Part shown: piece by piece, positions 8,247 to 17,309 of the stretch
Position numbering within the stretch: the first letter of the stretch is position 1
Layout of the letters: each line of letters opens with the position of its first letter
Source of the DNA: Actinomycetes bacterium
GTDB lineage: Bacteria; Actinomycetota; Thermoleophilia; BMS3ABIN01
Reading direction: 5' to 3'
NCBI GenBank assembly: GCA_021787475.1
Contig: JAJYLW010000005.1
Location: 49,743-113,742 of the forward strand
DNA: 64,000 bases
The notes under the pieces: model-generated
Seen by the model: the letters and a program-made list of their open reading frames with translations, nothing else
What the model was told of the DNA's origin: nothing
Database searches by the model: none
Program-made: the position numbers and the translations under genes

Positions 8247-9093
8247 CGCGCCTGCCGATCTTAAGGCCACGCTCAGCCAGCCGGTCAAACAGAAGGGCGG
8301 CTACTTCTGCGACTGATCTTTCCGGCGCGGTGAGCGTCTCTCCCCGCTTTCTGGCTGGCGGCGCAAAGATCTTGCTCACCCGGGTCGGCGATCCTCTCAG
8401 CCCCAGACGCTCCCGGTCCACGTCCAGGTCCGCGGCGCTCCAGACCTCAACCGGTTTCTTTGCTGCCGTGATCAGGTCCGGCAGGGCGGCGTAGCGGATC
8501 GAGCTGCACTGCTCGGTTACGGTGACGGCAACCGGCATCTTTGCCTGGAGGAGCTCGCGCCCGTCTTCCCGTTGCCGCCAGGCTTCAACACACCTTGCCT
8601 CAACGTCAATTTCAATAAGGGAGCAGACATAAGTCAACTGGCTGAAATTGAGCCGCCGCGCCATCCCCGGTCCGACCTGCCCCGTGTCGCCATCGATTGA
8701 CTGCTTGCCGGAAAAAATTATGTCAATCCCGCTGGCGCCGGTTTGCGCATCCCGGCCGGATGCGATTTTTTTAACGGCAGCCGCCAGCGCGTATGTGGTG
8801 GCCAGCGTGTCGGCGCCGGCAAAAGCGCGGTCGGAGAGGAGCACCGCCCGGTCAACTCCGTATCCGAGCGCTTTTCTTAAAACTTCTTCCGCCTGGGGCG
8901 GTCCCATCGACAGCGCCGTGATAAATCCGCCGTGCTGGTCCCTGACGCTGAGGGCTGTTTCCAGCGCGTAGAGATCGTAAGGGTTGGCAACCGAGGGAAT
9001 TCCTTTTCGGACAAGGCTGCCGGTCTCCGGGTCAATCCTGACCTGGGTTGTGTCCGGGACTTGCTTTATACAAACTAGAGAGTTGATTGACAA
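8239..9093 (-). CDS. fixA: FixA / electron transfer flavoprotein beta subunit
   Basis: CIKQVPDTTQVRIDPETGSLVRKGIPSVANPYDLYALETALSVRDQHGGFITALSMGPPQAEEVLRKALGYGVDRAVLLSDRAFAGADTLATTYALAAA. Confidence 0.94.
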   Translation of the reverse strand: MSINSLVCIKQVPDTTQVRIDPETGSLVRKGIPSVANPYDLYALETALSVRDQHGGFITALSMGPPQAEEVLRKALGYGVDRAVLLSDRAFAGADTLATTYALAAAVKKIASGRDAQTGASGIDIIFSGKQSIDGDTGQVGPGMARRLNFSQLTYVCSLIEIDVEARCVEAWRQREDGRELLQAKMPVAVTVTEQCSSIRYAALPDLITAAKKPVEVWSAADLDVDRERLGLRGSPTRVSKIFAPPARKRGETLTAPERSVAEVAALLFDRLAERGLKIGRRGG

Positions 9094-9214
9094 CTTATGC
9101 CGCTCCTTGATTTGCCAGCAGGCTTGTCACGTGGCAGGGACGGCGGGAAGGAACCGACTGCGCCGTCAGTTTTCACCCGGCGTCGCCGGCGGCGGACAGA
9201 TTGAGCCGGCCGGT

Positions 9215-9562
9215 TTATGAGGCAACGCCAGCAAGCGCTTCTTCCCTGGTCTGAAAGATATCGAAGACGCTGTTTAGGCCGGTGATCTGAAAGATCCAGT
9301 TGACGTTTTCATCAACGCTGACGAGAACGAGCTTTCCGTCCCTGGGCTTGAGCCGTTTGACGCCGCCAATTAGCACTCCCAGAGCGGAGCTGTCAATGAA
9401 ATGAACCCCCGACATGTCAATGACGATCCTCAGCGTTCCGTCTTCGACGGCCGTCAGCAAAGCTTCTTTTAAGCGCGGCGCCGTGTAGAGGTCGAGTTCA
9501 CCGTCGACTTCGATAACTGCCACACCGTCGGGAGTTTTTTCAGTTGCGATATTGAATTCCAT
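9215..9562 (-). CDS. STAS-domain anti-sigma factor antagonist
   Basis: VAVIEVDGELDLYTAPRLKEALL...IVIDMSGVHFIDSSALGVLIGGVKRLK. Confidence 0.92.
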   Translation of the reverse strand: MEFNIATEKTPDGVAVIEVDGELDLYTAPRLKEALLTAVEDGTLRIVIDMSGVHFIDSSALGVLIGGVKRLKPRDGKLVLVSVDENVNWIFQITGLNSVFDIFQTREEALAGVAS

Positions 9563-9784
9563 GCGCTCCTCCAGTCAATTAAAAGTCTGGCTCGGTTGCA
9601 ACTTCCATTATCCCGACATGATATCAGCTTCGCCGGCCAATATTGTACATTGCAGATTGGATGTTGTATAAAGCAGCGAACCGTCAATCTTTGGTACGCC
9701 GCGGTTTTAGAATTTTACCTCTGTGGTAATTAAAGTAAACGTGGAGGCAGACCACCGGGCCAAAAACTTTGGAAAGGAGAAGAC

Positions 9785-9985
9785 ATGCGTGTAAAGATCG
9801 AGCCGAGGGACGAGTGTCTTGGCGACGCCATTTGTTCGGACGAGTGTCCAGAGGTGTTTGCCATTAACGAAGAAGACGGCCTGGCGATGGTCATCAAGGA
9901 AAATCCTGACGAAAGCTTGCGCGAAGCGGTCCAGAGCGCGGTTGATGAGTGCCCGGCGGAGATAATCGTCATCGAGGAAGACTAG
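9785..9985 (+). CDS. Single-cluster ferredoxin, CxxDxxCxxxCP variant
   Basis: MRVKIEPRDECLGDAICSDECPEVFAINEEDGLAMVIKENPDESLREAVQSAVDECPAEIIVIEED. Confidence 0.9.
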   Translation: MRVKIEPRDECLGDAICSDECPEVFAINEEDGLAMVIKENPDESLREAVQSAVDECPAEIIVIEED

Positions 9986-10054
9986 CTCTTTTTTAACAAA
10001 TAGCCTCCCGGATGTTCCGCGCAATGTGGGGGCGGATGCTACAGGAGGGGATCC

Positions 10055-10459
10055 ATGAGAAGGACGCGGCAACGATTTGGGAGGCTGCTGCTGTTGATCG
10101 GCCTCGCGCCGGCGGCAGCGATCTTCTTTTTTGCCTGCGGGTACGGTGGCGGCGGGTATGGAGCCGGCGGGACCTCGGTGGCCGGCACAACCACAGTCAC
10201 AGGCAACTCTGCCAGTGTCTCGATGAAGAACATCGCCTTTAATCCCGCCGACATCACCGTCAGCAAGGGCACAAAAGTGACCTGGGCCAACAATGACAAT
10301 GTCGCCCATACAGTCACGGCATCTGACGGCATGTTTGACTCGGGCAATGTAAATCCCGGTAAATCATTCAGCTTCACGTTCAATCAGGCAGGCACGTTTC
10401 CTTATTACTGCAGGTACCATGTATCGCTGGGCATGAAAGGAGAAGTGACGGTCAAATAG
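10055..10459 (+). CDS. Cupredoxin (plastocyanin-like) lipoprotein
   Basis: Lipobox FFACG; VAHTVTA...YYCRYHVSLGMKGEVTVK (H..C..H..M type 1 copper site). Confidence 0.9.
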   Translation: MRRTRQRFGRLLLLIGLAPAAAIFFFACGYGGGGYGAGGTSVAGTTTVTGNSASVSMKNIAFNPADITVSKGTKVTWANNDNVAHTVTASDGMFDSGNVNPGKSFSFTFNQAGTFPYYCRYHVSLGMKGEVTVK

Positions 10460-10514
10460 ACAATGCATGCAGAGCGGCGGGGAAAGCAAGGTCGGGGGGA
10501 TATTTTTCTTTTTT

Positions 10515-11741
10515 ATGAGCGATATGGCAGAGACGGCGCCTAAAAACAAAATAACGATCTATACTACGCCTGGTTGACCTTTTTGCCGCCGCCTGAAGGC
10601 TCTCTTCCGTGAGAGGGGAATCGATTTCAGCGAGAAAGATGTCGCGGGAGACCTGCTGGCGCTCGAAGAGATGCGCAGCCGCACCGGCAAGAGTTTCGTT
10701 CCCCAAATATTTATCGGCGATGAGTACGTCGGCGGCTACCAGGATTTTCTCATTCTCGACGCCAGGGGCGAGATCGACCGCAAGCTGGGACGGCCGCCGC
10801 ATCCGGCCCGGGAAGTTGCCGAAATCTTCGACATGATCATCATTGGCGGCGGACCCGCGGGGCTGGCCGCCGCAGTCTACGCAGCCCGGAAAGGCATGAA
10901 AACGGTGCTGCTTGCCGATCTGCTGGGGGGCCAGCCGATCCTGACCGCCGACATCGAGAACTACATGGGCTATCAATTTATCACCGGGCCGGAGCTTATG
11001 GCCAAGTTTGAGGAACAGGTGCGGCAGTTTCCCAATGTCGCCCTTGTTACCGGCGCGCCCGTCAGCCGGCTTGAACTGGATGGCGGTTTGAAAAAAGCGA
11101 CGGTGGAAACGGGCACGCCGTTTCTCGGACGGGCCGTCATCATTGCGTCCGGGAAGCAGCCGCGCCTTCTTAATATCCCCGGCGAGAGCGAATACGTCGG
11201 CCGGGGGGTCAGCTATTGCGCCACCTGTGATGCGCCCCTCTGCGCCGGCGAGAGCGTCATGGTTGCAGGCGGCGGCAATTCGGCCATGCAGGCGGCCCTG
11301 GAGCTGTCGGCAATCTGCCCGCATGTTCACCTGGTGGCGAAGGACAAGCTATCGGGCGACGAGGTGCTGATGGGAAAGGTGCTGTCCGAGGATCGCATCT
11401 GCAAGCACCTTGGCTGGCAGCCGGCCGAAATCAAGGGAGACGGCAATGAAGTCACGTCGGTGGTGATTGCCTCCATCGACGGAAAAGACAAGAAGGAGAT
11501 TGAGATCAGGGCGTTTTTTGTTGAAGCAGGCCTGCATCCGAACGCCGATTTTGCCGTCGGGCTGGTGCAACTTAACCACGAGGGAGAAATTGTTGTTGAT
11601 TGCGATTGCCGCACCGGCGTGGACGGGGTTTTTGCCGCCGGCGACGTCACCCAGGTAAGAGACAAGCAGATCGTGGTGGCGGCGGGAGAGGGCGCCAAGG
11701 CGGCCCTGTCGGCATATGAATATTTATTGGGGCAGAGATAA
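10515..11741 (+). CDS. Glutaredoxin-thioredoxin reductase fusion, predicted selenoprotein (UGA at 10575-10577 read as Sec)
   Basis: ATG10515: MSDMAETAPKNKITIYTTPG-U-PFCRRLKALFRERGIDFSEKDVAGDLLALEEMRSRTGKSFVPQIFIGDEYVGGYQDFL...then MIIIGGGPAGLAAAVYAARKG...SYCATCDAPLC...GVFAAGDVTQVRDKQIVVAAGEGAKAALSA. Same frame across the TGA; hairpin candidate downstream. Confidence 0.85.
10591..10632 (+). promoter_or_regulatory. Candidate bacterial SECIS-like hairpin
   Basis: CTGAA(10593-10597)...CTCTC(10600-10604)-TTCCGT-GAGAG(10611-10615)...TTCAG(10626-10630), starting about 15 nt after the in-frame TGA. Confidence 0.5.
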
Positions 11742-12007
11742 TATTCTGCCGGGCAAATGTATGGTTTTTTGGCCGCAGATAATATATGTCGTTTTAAGAC
11801 ACACAAACCCTGGCTCCCGGGGGAACCCCAATTTTAATGCTATCATTTGCGGCGCAGTTTTAAATCAAACTTTGGTATGATTTTCGTTTTCGAAAAGTTG
11901 TAGATTCCAGGTTGTCGATTTCGATTCGCGCCTTATTCATTTATGCCGGCCGGAAGCATTATGCCTGTTGTCACATCATGCCAGCCTGAAACAATCAACC
12001 GCGCCGC

Positions 12008-13714
12008 ATGAGGCTGCAGGATTTTATCAGGGTGGCAAGGGGTCGGGCGCCGGCTGACCTGATCTTAAGGAACGCCCGGCTGGTTGACGTCCTCTCCGGC
12101 GATGTCGTTCGCACCAATGTTGCCGTTTACGGAGGCCGCGTCGCCGGCCTGGGGGACTATGGCGGCCGGGAGACTATTGATCTCGACGGCCGCTATCTTT
12201 GCCCCGGCTTCATCGACTCCCACATTCATATTGAAAGCACCATGCTGACGCCGCCGGAGTTCGCCCGCGCCGTCATTCCCTTGGGCACGACGTCAGTGAT
12301 TGTCGATCCGCACGAGATTGCCAACGTCCTCGGCGAGGAGGGCATAAGTTATATGCTTGAGTCCAGCCGCGGCCTGCCGGTCACGGTTTACGTGATGCTT
12401 CCCTCCTGCGTGCCGACCACAGCCATGGAGACCTCCGGCGCCAGACTGGACGCCACGGCGCTGGCGCCGTTTCTAGGCAGGAAGCGCGTGCTTGGCATTG
12501 CCGAGATGATGAACTATCCTGGCGTACTTGACTCCGATCGCGAAGTGCTGGCCAAGATCAGGCTGGCCGCGGGCCGGCCGGTGGACGGCCACGCCCCCGG
12601 CCTTAGCGGCAGGGACCTGTCTGCCTATATTGGCGCCGGCATCCGCTCTGACCACGAGTGCGTCACGGCCGCCGAAGCCCTGGAAAAACTGCGCCTGGGC
12701 ATGCATATTCTTGCGCGCGAGGGCTCGACGGCGAAGAATCTGACTGAGCTGGTCACAATAGTCAACGAGGAAAACTCGGGCCGCTTCAGCCTGGCGACAG
12801 ACGACCGCCACCCGCCGGACCTAATCAGAGAAGGCCATGTCAATTACCTGGTGCGCCTGGCCATCGGCCACGGGGTGCCTCCCCTGACCGCCGTCCGGAT
12901 GGCGACTATAAACACGGCCTCCCACTACGGACTGGTAAAACTGGGCGCCATCGCCCCGGGCTATCAGGCGGACATGCTGGTCCTTGACGGGCTGGAGCAG
13001 GTAAGCATCGCCAGCGTCTTCAAGAGGGGGCGGCTGGTGGCAAAGGACGGTGAGGCGCTTGCGTTCAAGGCGGCAAAGCCGCGCAGCGTTATCCATGAAA
13101 CGGTCAATGTTGACGTGGCAAGCCTGGACCGGCTCGCCGTCCCGGCGGCAGGCAAGCGGCTGAAAGTGATCGGCGTCATTCCCGACCAGATTGTGACGGA
13201 AATTCTTGTTGTCAAAGCCAGGGTCGAGAACGGCCTGGCCGTCTCCGACCCGGAGCGCGACATACTCAAGCTGGCGGTGGTCGAGCGCCATCATGCCAGC
13301 GGCAATATCGGCCTTGGATTCGTGCGCGGCATCGGCCTTAAGTCAGGCGCGCTGGCCAGCTCGGTTGCGCACGACTCCCATAACATAATTGTCGTGGGCG
13401 TAAACGATGATGACATGCGGCTGGCGGTGCTCGAGCTGGCCGGGATGGGCGGCGGCGCCGCCGTCACCGCCGCTGGCGAAGTGCTGGCCTCGTTGCCGCT
13501 GCCGGTGGCGGGGCTGATGTCAGACAGGCCACTTGCAGAAGTTGCCGCCACTTCCGCCCGAACAATCGAGGCGGCCGCCCGCCTCGGCTGCGCCCTCCCC
13601 GACCCGTTCATAACGATGTCTTTCCTTGCTCTGCCGGTGGTGCCAAAGTTGAAGCTTACCGATAAAGGACTTGTGGATGTAAACGCATTTAAGCTGGTGG
13701 ACCTGTTTGAATAA
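12008..13714 (+). CDS. ade: Adenine deaminase
   Basis: ADLILRNARLVDVLSGDVVRTNVAVYGGRVAGLGDY...YLCPGFIDSHIHIESTMLTPPEFARAVIPLGTTSVIVDPHEIANVLG; SDHECVTAAEALEKLRLGMHILAREGS. Confidence 0.96.
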   Translation: MRLQDFIRVARGRAPADLILRNARLVDVLSGDVVRTNVAVYGGRVAGLGDYGGRETIDLDGRYLCPGFIDSHIHIESTMLTPPEFARAVIPLGTTSVIVDPHEIANVLGEEGISYMLESSRGLPVTVYVMLPSCVPTTAMETSGARLDATALAPFLGRKRVLGIAEMMNYPGVLDSDREVLAKIRLAAGRPVDGHAPGLSGRDLSAYIGAGIRSDHECVTAAEALEKLRLGMHILAREGSTAKNLTELVTIVNEENSGRFSLATDDRHPPDLIREGHVNYLVRLAIGHGVPPLTAVRMATINTASHYGLVKLGAIAPGYQADMLVLDGLEQVSIASVFKRGRLVAKDGEALAFKAAKPRSVIHETVNVDVASLDRLAVPAAGKRLKVIGVIPDQIVTEILVVKARVENGLAVSDPERDILKLAVVERHHASGNIGLGFVRGIGLKSGALASSVAHDSHNIIVVGVNDDDMRLAVLELAGMGGGAAVTAAGEVLASLPLPVAGLMSDRPLAEVAATSARTIEAAARLGCALPDPFITMSFLALPVVPKLKLTDKGLVDVNAFKLVDLFE

Positions 13715-13777
13715 AAATGAGGAATAGGAATCCCATCGCCCGCCTGTCCGCCTTTTCCAGTAAAACGCAAAACGTTT

Positions 13778-15025
13778 TTACGTCGCCGGCAGTTCTTCCT
13801 CCGGCCTATAAGCGTATGAATGGGGTAACGGCTCGCCCAGTTGCCGGTCCAGCTCCGGCTCTTCCTTGCGGGCCGGGTAATACCAAAGGAAACCGTCGAT
13901 CGTCATCAGCACTCCGGCGGCGAAAAGCAGCATTCCCAAAAGCCCAGGGGCTTTAAGTTCATATATCTTGATCAGGCCCGCGCCGATGCTGGCAAAGACG
14001 ATTCCCGTGCGGATAAAAGCCAGGCCCGTCCGGGCGCGGGCGTAGACGGTGCGGTAACAACCGGCAATTGTCCTCTGCGCCGCCAGAATATTGCGCTCCC
14101 TGGCTAGGTAGGTCCGCACGCGGCTTTCCGGCTCCGGCCTGATAATGGTGCTATAGCTGGGCAACAGGTCTTCCAGGCGGGCAAGCATCGTTTTCCTGGC
14201 GCGGGGACGGGGAGCATCGTCCAGGTGATACCGCTCCAGGAAGAAGACCGTTGCCGCGGTCACCTCCGCTAGGGTTTGCGGACCGGCCATCCGGATCATC
14301 AAGTGACGCAGCTTCCCGTATTGCCAGGTGCCGAAGCCGGCCAGCGCCAGCCCGGCTGCCGCGAGCAGCCAGATTATCACCTGCGACAAGACGGACTTCC
14401 AGTCAAGGATGATGAACGCCGCCGCCAGGGTGACAGTGCCCAGGCCACAGCGGGCCAGCGCCTGCCAGGTGCGCATGCGGGCCATTTCCGTGCGGTAGCA
14501 TGCCAGCCGCGTCCGCCAGGCCGCCATCGTGTTGCGCCAGAATGCCAGTCCGGTGCGCTCGGTGCCTATAATGCGCCCCGGGCGGTCGTTAAGGTAGTCC
14601 TGCACGTACCAGAGGACTTCCATCACCAGGCTGACCCTGAGCGAGTATGGACCGCGGACAAAACGGTCAATCTCCTCCCGCACAACCGGCGAGCCCGGGT
14701 CGTTCAGGGCGGCGATGACTTTCCCATTTTCCAGGATCAAGGGAAACATCGGCTCGCGTTTGAGCCGCTCCGGCTCCAGCCCTTCCAGTAGCTCCGGCGG
14801 CACCGGCACGCGCTCGTCGAACTCGATGGCGGGAAAGCCGAACTCCTCCGAGAGGGCGGCGAGCAGCGCCTTTTTTGGCACGCCGTAATCCTGCATCAGC
14901 ACTGCCTCTATTTCCGCGCCCCTTTCGTCGGCGGAAGCGTATGCGGCCTCAAGCTGCTCTTTGCTGGTCAGCCCATTATTGACAAGCTGCCGATATGTGT
15001 CAAATTGCCTAGAAATCATCTTCAA
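13778..15025 (-). CDS. MshEN (GspE N-terminal) domain fused to two DUF202-type membrane domains
   Basis: LVNNGLTSKEQLEAAYASADERGAEIEAVLMQDYGVPKKALLAALSEEFGFPAIEFD; then RTRLACYRTEMARMRTWQALARCGLG and RERNILAAQRTIAGCYRTVYARARTGLAFIRTG. Confidence 0.75.
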   Translation of the reverse strand: MKMISRQFDTYRQLVNNGLTSKEQLEAAYASADERGAEIEAVLMQDYGVPKKALLAALSEEFGFPAIEFDERVPVPPELLEGLEPERLKREPMFPLILENGKVIAALNDPGSPVVREEIDRFVRGPYSLRVSLVMEVLWYVQDYLNDRPGRIIGTERTGLAFWRNTMAAWRTRLACYRTEMARMRTWQALARCGLGTVTLAAAFIILDWKSVLSQVIIWLLAAAGLALAGFGTWQYGKLRHLMIRMAGPQTLAEVTAATVFFLERYHLDDAPRPRARKTMLARLEDLLPSYSTIIRPEPESRVRTYLARERNILAAQRTIAGCYRTVYARARTGLAFIRTGIVFASIGAGLIKIYELKAPGLLGMLLFAAGVLMTIDGFLWYYPARKEEPELDRQLGEPLPHSYAYRPEEELPAT

Positions 15026-16631
15026 ACACCACCTTGCCCCAAAGGCGGGCCGGCTTGCCGTAATCAGGGAGGATGATCTCCAGCCCGCCGCGGCAATACG
15101 GATATTCCTGTCTGAGCCGTTCCGATGTCAGGCACCAGCGGAGCCCGTCCCCGGCCAGCAGCAGGCCGGCGATGACCAGCATCACAGGCAGCGCTTTCCA
15201 GCCGGGGCCGTCCGGCAGCGTCAGCACCACCAGTGTCGCGCCGACCCCGGCGACGCTCAAGCCGGTGCGGATAAAAGAGAGACCCGTACGCGCATGCGCC
15301 ATCAACATGCGCACCAGCGCCATCAGGTTGCGCCGCTCGGCCAGGACGGTGCGCTCCAGCGCCAGGCCGGTCGTGCCCCAGATGCCGGGAGCGTGGCCGG
15401 ACTTTACCGGCGGAGCTTTTTCCCGGAAGCGGTGCATGGCAGGGAAAGCCTCATCCCAGATCGACTCTTCCTTAAGCGCGTCAAAGAAGCTTCTCAGGCC
15501 GCTTCGGGCGGCCATATAGCCGGACCGGTACCAGTAAAAGCCTTCAAACACCATCAACGCGCCGGCAGCCATGAGGAAATAATCCATGTACCTTAAGGCG
15601 CCGCCGTGAAACTTGGTGAACAGCCCCAGCCCCAGGCCACCGAAGGCGACACCGCTCCGGGCAAAGGCAAGGCCGGTGCGCGCCTGGGCCATCGTCGTGC
15701 GCATGGAGGCATAGATGGTCCGTCCCTCCGCCAGGTCGGTGCGGTCATTTGCGAGGAAGCGCCGGCGCATGACCGGAGAGAGCAGCCCCCAGGCCCGCCG
15801 CAGCTTACCGGCGCCCGGCACGGTTTTCGTGCGGGTGAACTCGATACCAGAATCATCATTGAGGGTCAACAGGACCGTCATCCCGGAGGCCGTCTCCGTT
15901 TCCCGGTAACCTGTTTTTTTAACAGCTTCGCTCCGGGCGGGGATGTACCAGGCAAGGCCGTCCAGGATGCAGTAAGATCCGAATGCAATCAGGGCCAGCT
16001 CAACCGGCAGAAACAGGCCGCCGCCGGACAGCTTGATGAACGCAACGCCGATTGTTATCGAGGAGACGCCGGTGCGCAGGAATGCCAGCGCCGTCCTTGC
16101 CTTGGCCATTGAGGTCCGCCGCACCGACAGCGCCGAGCGCACCCCGGCCAGGTAAGTCCGGGTTCTGGCCAGCGGCGTCCGGCCGGCTTCTGGGGGAAAG
16201 CCCTGGTTTAAGTCCTGATTGTTCTCGATGATGCGGACGATGTCATTTGGCAAGGCGACGCGGAAGCCAACACGCTTCACGCCGAGCGTGTCCTTGATAT
16301 CTTTGACCAGTTGCGGGTCACCCGGCCGGCTGGCGATGACCTCAGCTCGCCCGCCCTGGATGGAGATGGGAAGCCACAGCTTCTGTTTCAGCGCCTCAGC
16401 GTCGACGCGGCGCATAATCTTCCACGACACCATTAGGTCCTCGTCATATTCGACATAGGGGCAGCCGAAGTACTCGGAGAGGCTGACCAGGATCTCGTAC
16501 CTGGGGACGCCCTTTCCCAACAGGATCTGCTCCAGTGGCCCGCCGGAGTCTTCCGCCTGCTTAAACGCCGCTTCCAGCACCTCTTTGTCAATCGACCTGG
16601 TTTTTGGCAGCCTGTCAGACACCGGCTTCAT
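15009..16631 (-). CDS. MshEN (GspE N-terminal) domain fused to three DUF202-type membrane domains
   Basis: RSIDKEVLEAAFKQAEDSGGPLEQILLGKGVPRYEILVSLSEYFGCPYVEYDEDLMVSWKIMRRV; RRTSMAKARTALAFLRTG, ARTGLAFARSG, ARTGLSFIRTG repeats. Confidence 0.75.
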   Translation of the reverse strand: MKPVSDRLPKTRSIDKEVLEAAFKQAEDSGGPLEQILLGKGVPRYEILVSLSEYFGCPYVEYDEDLMVSWKIMRRVDAEALKQKLWLPISIQGGRAEVIASRPGDPQLVKDIKDTLGVKRVGFRVALPNDIVRIIENNQDLNQGFPPEAGRTPLARTRTYLAGVRSALSVRRTSMAKARTALAFLRTGVSSITIGVAFIKLSGGGLFLPVELALIAFGSYCILDGLAWYIPARSEAVKKTGYRETETASGMTVLLTLNDDSGIEFTRTKTVPGAGKLRRAWGLLSPVMRRRFLANDRTDLAEGRTIYASMRTTMAQARTGLAFARSGVAFGGLGLGLFTKFHGGALRYMDYFLMAAGALMVFEGFYWYRSGYMAARSGLRSFFDALKEESIWDEAFPAMHRFREKAPPVKSGHAPGIWGTTGLALERTVLAERRNLMALVRMLMAHARTGLSFIRTGLSVAGVGATLVVLTLPDGPGWKALPVMLVIAGLLLAGDGLRWCLTSERLRQEYPYCRGGLEIILPDYGKPARLWGKVVFEDDF

Positions 16632-17133
16632 CCACCGGTAGCGGCGCTGGAGAAGTTGAACCGGCGCCGCCGCGCGCCATAGTGACGACCGGGTGGGGCG
16701 AGCGCCTGAGCAGGCGCTTCTGGATGCTCCTGCTTTCTGTCACATTGGGGCTGAGCAGGACCAGGTCCACTTTCATTTTTCGCAGGAATCCCATGACCGC
16801 CGATGCGGTTGCCTCCAGTTCGGCATGAATGGTGGCTGCGATCCCATGGCTGTTGCACTTTTCGATCAACCGGCTCTCAATTGGCGCCGCCAGGCACTCG
16901 TTTTTTTCCAAAAGGGCAGCCGCCGCCGCGAAATGGGCGTCCGGAAATGGAGAGACTGAGGCGATCGAGGTTAACGCATTCTCATAACGGCTGCCGGGCC
17001 GGTGGCCTTTGAGGAGCAAGATCAGGAGCGGCTTGCTGAGCATCTTGGCAAGATAGATGGCGTAAGAAATGCCGTGCTCAAAGTGCTCGTCCTCGTCCTC
17101 ATAGGCGATGTACAGCAGTTCCTGTCCTGACAT
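16615..17133 (-). CDS. Universal stress protein-like
   Basis: MSGQELLYIAYEDEDEHFEHGISYAIYLAKMLSKPLLILLLKG...VDLVLLSPNVTESRSIQKRLLRRSPHPVVTMARG; strong RBS before 17133. Confidence 0.6.
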   Translation of the reverse strand: MSGQELLYIAYEDEDEHFEHGISYAIYLAKMLSKPLLILLLKGHRPGSRYENALTSIASVSPFPDAHFAAAAALLEKNECLAAPIESRLIEKCNSHGIAATIHAELEATASAVMGFLRKMKVDLVLLSPNVTESRSIQKRLLRRSPHPVVTMARGGAGSTSPAPLPVDEAGV

Positions 17134-17165
17134 GGCTCCTCCTTTTTGTTGATATAAAAAGAAGG

Positions 17166-17181
17166 AGCAAGAATCATGCCA
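17166..17181 (-). promoter_or_regulatory. Sigma-54 (-24/-12) promoter
   Basis: Minus strand TGGCATG-ATTC-TTGCT matches TGGCAYR-N4-TTGCW, upstream of the USP/DUF202 operon. Confidence 0.75.
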
Positions 17182-17267
17182 ATTCCAAAGATTAACCAGC
17201 AAAATGGGTAAAAATGATTGAAAAATAGAAAAAGGGGCCAGCGGTAGGAACGATTATCTCCGAGAAG

Positions 17268-17299
17268 TCTGTTTCAGAAAAAAACAGTTACGAAACAGA
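17268..17299. promoter_or_regulatory. Putative activator-binding dyad (upstream activating sequence)
   Basis: TCTGTTTC-N16-GAAACAGA perfect 8-bp inverted repeat about 100 bp upstream of the -24/-12 promoter. Confidence 0.5.
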
Positions 17300-17309
17300 A
17301 GCAGTGCTG

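Noticed and set aside
10671-11741. ORF-track start for the thioredoxin reductase
   Set aside because: The Grx domain upstream is in the same frame; starting at 10671 truncates it. The TGA at 10575 is better explained as Sec than as a stop.
11742-12007. Purine riboswitch upstream of adenine deaminase
   Set aside because: No conserved core (TATAA..TATGG..TCTACC-type elements) was found by eye.
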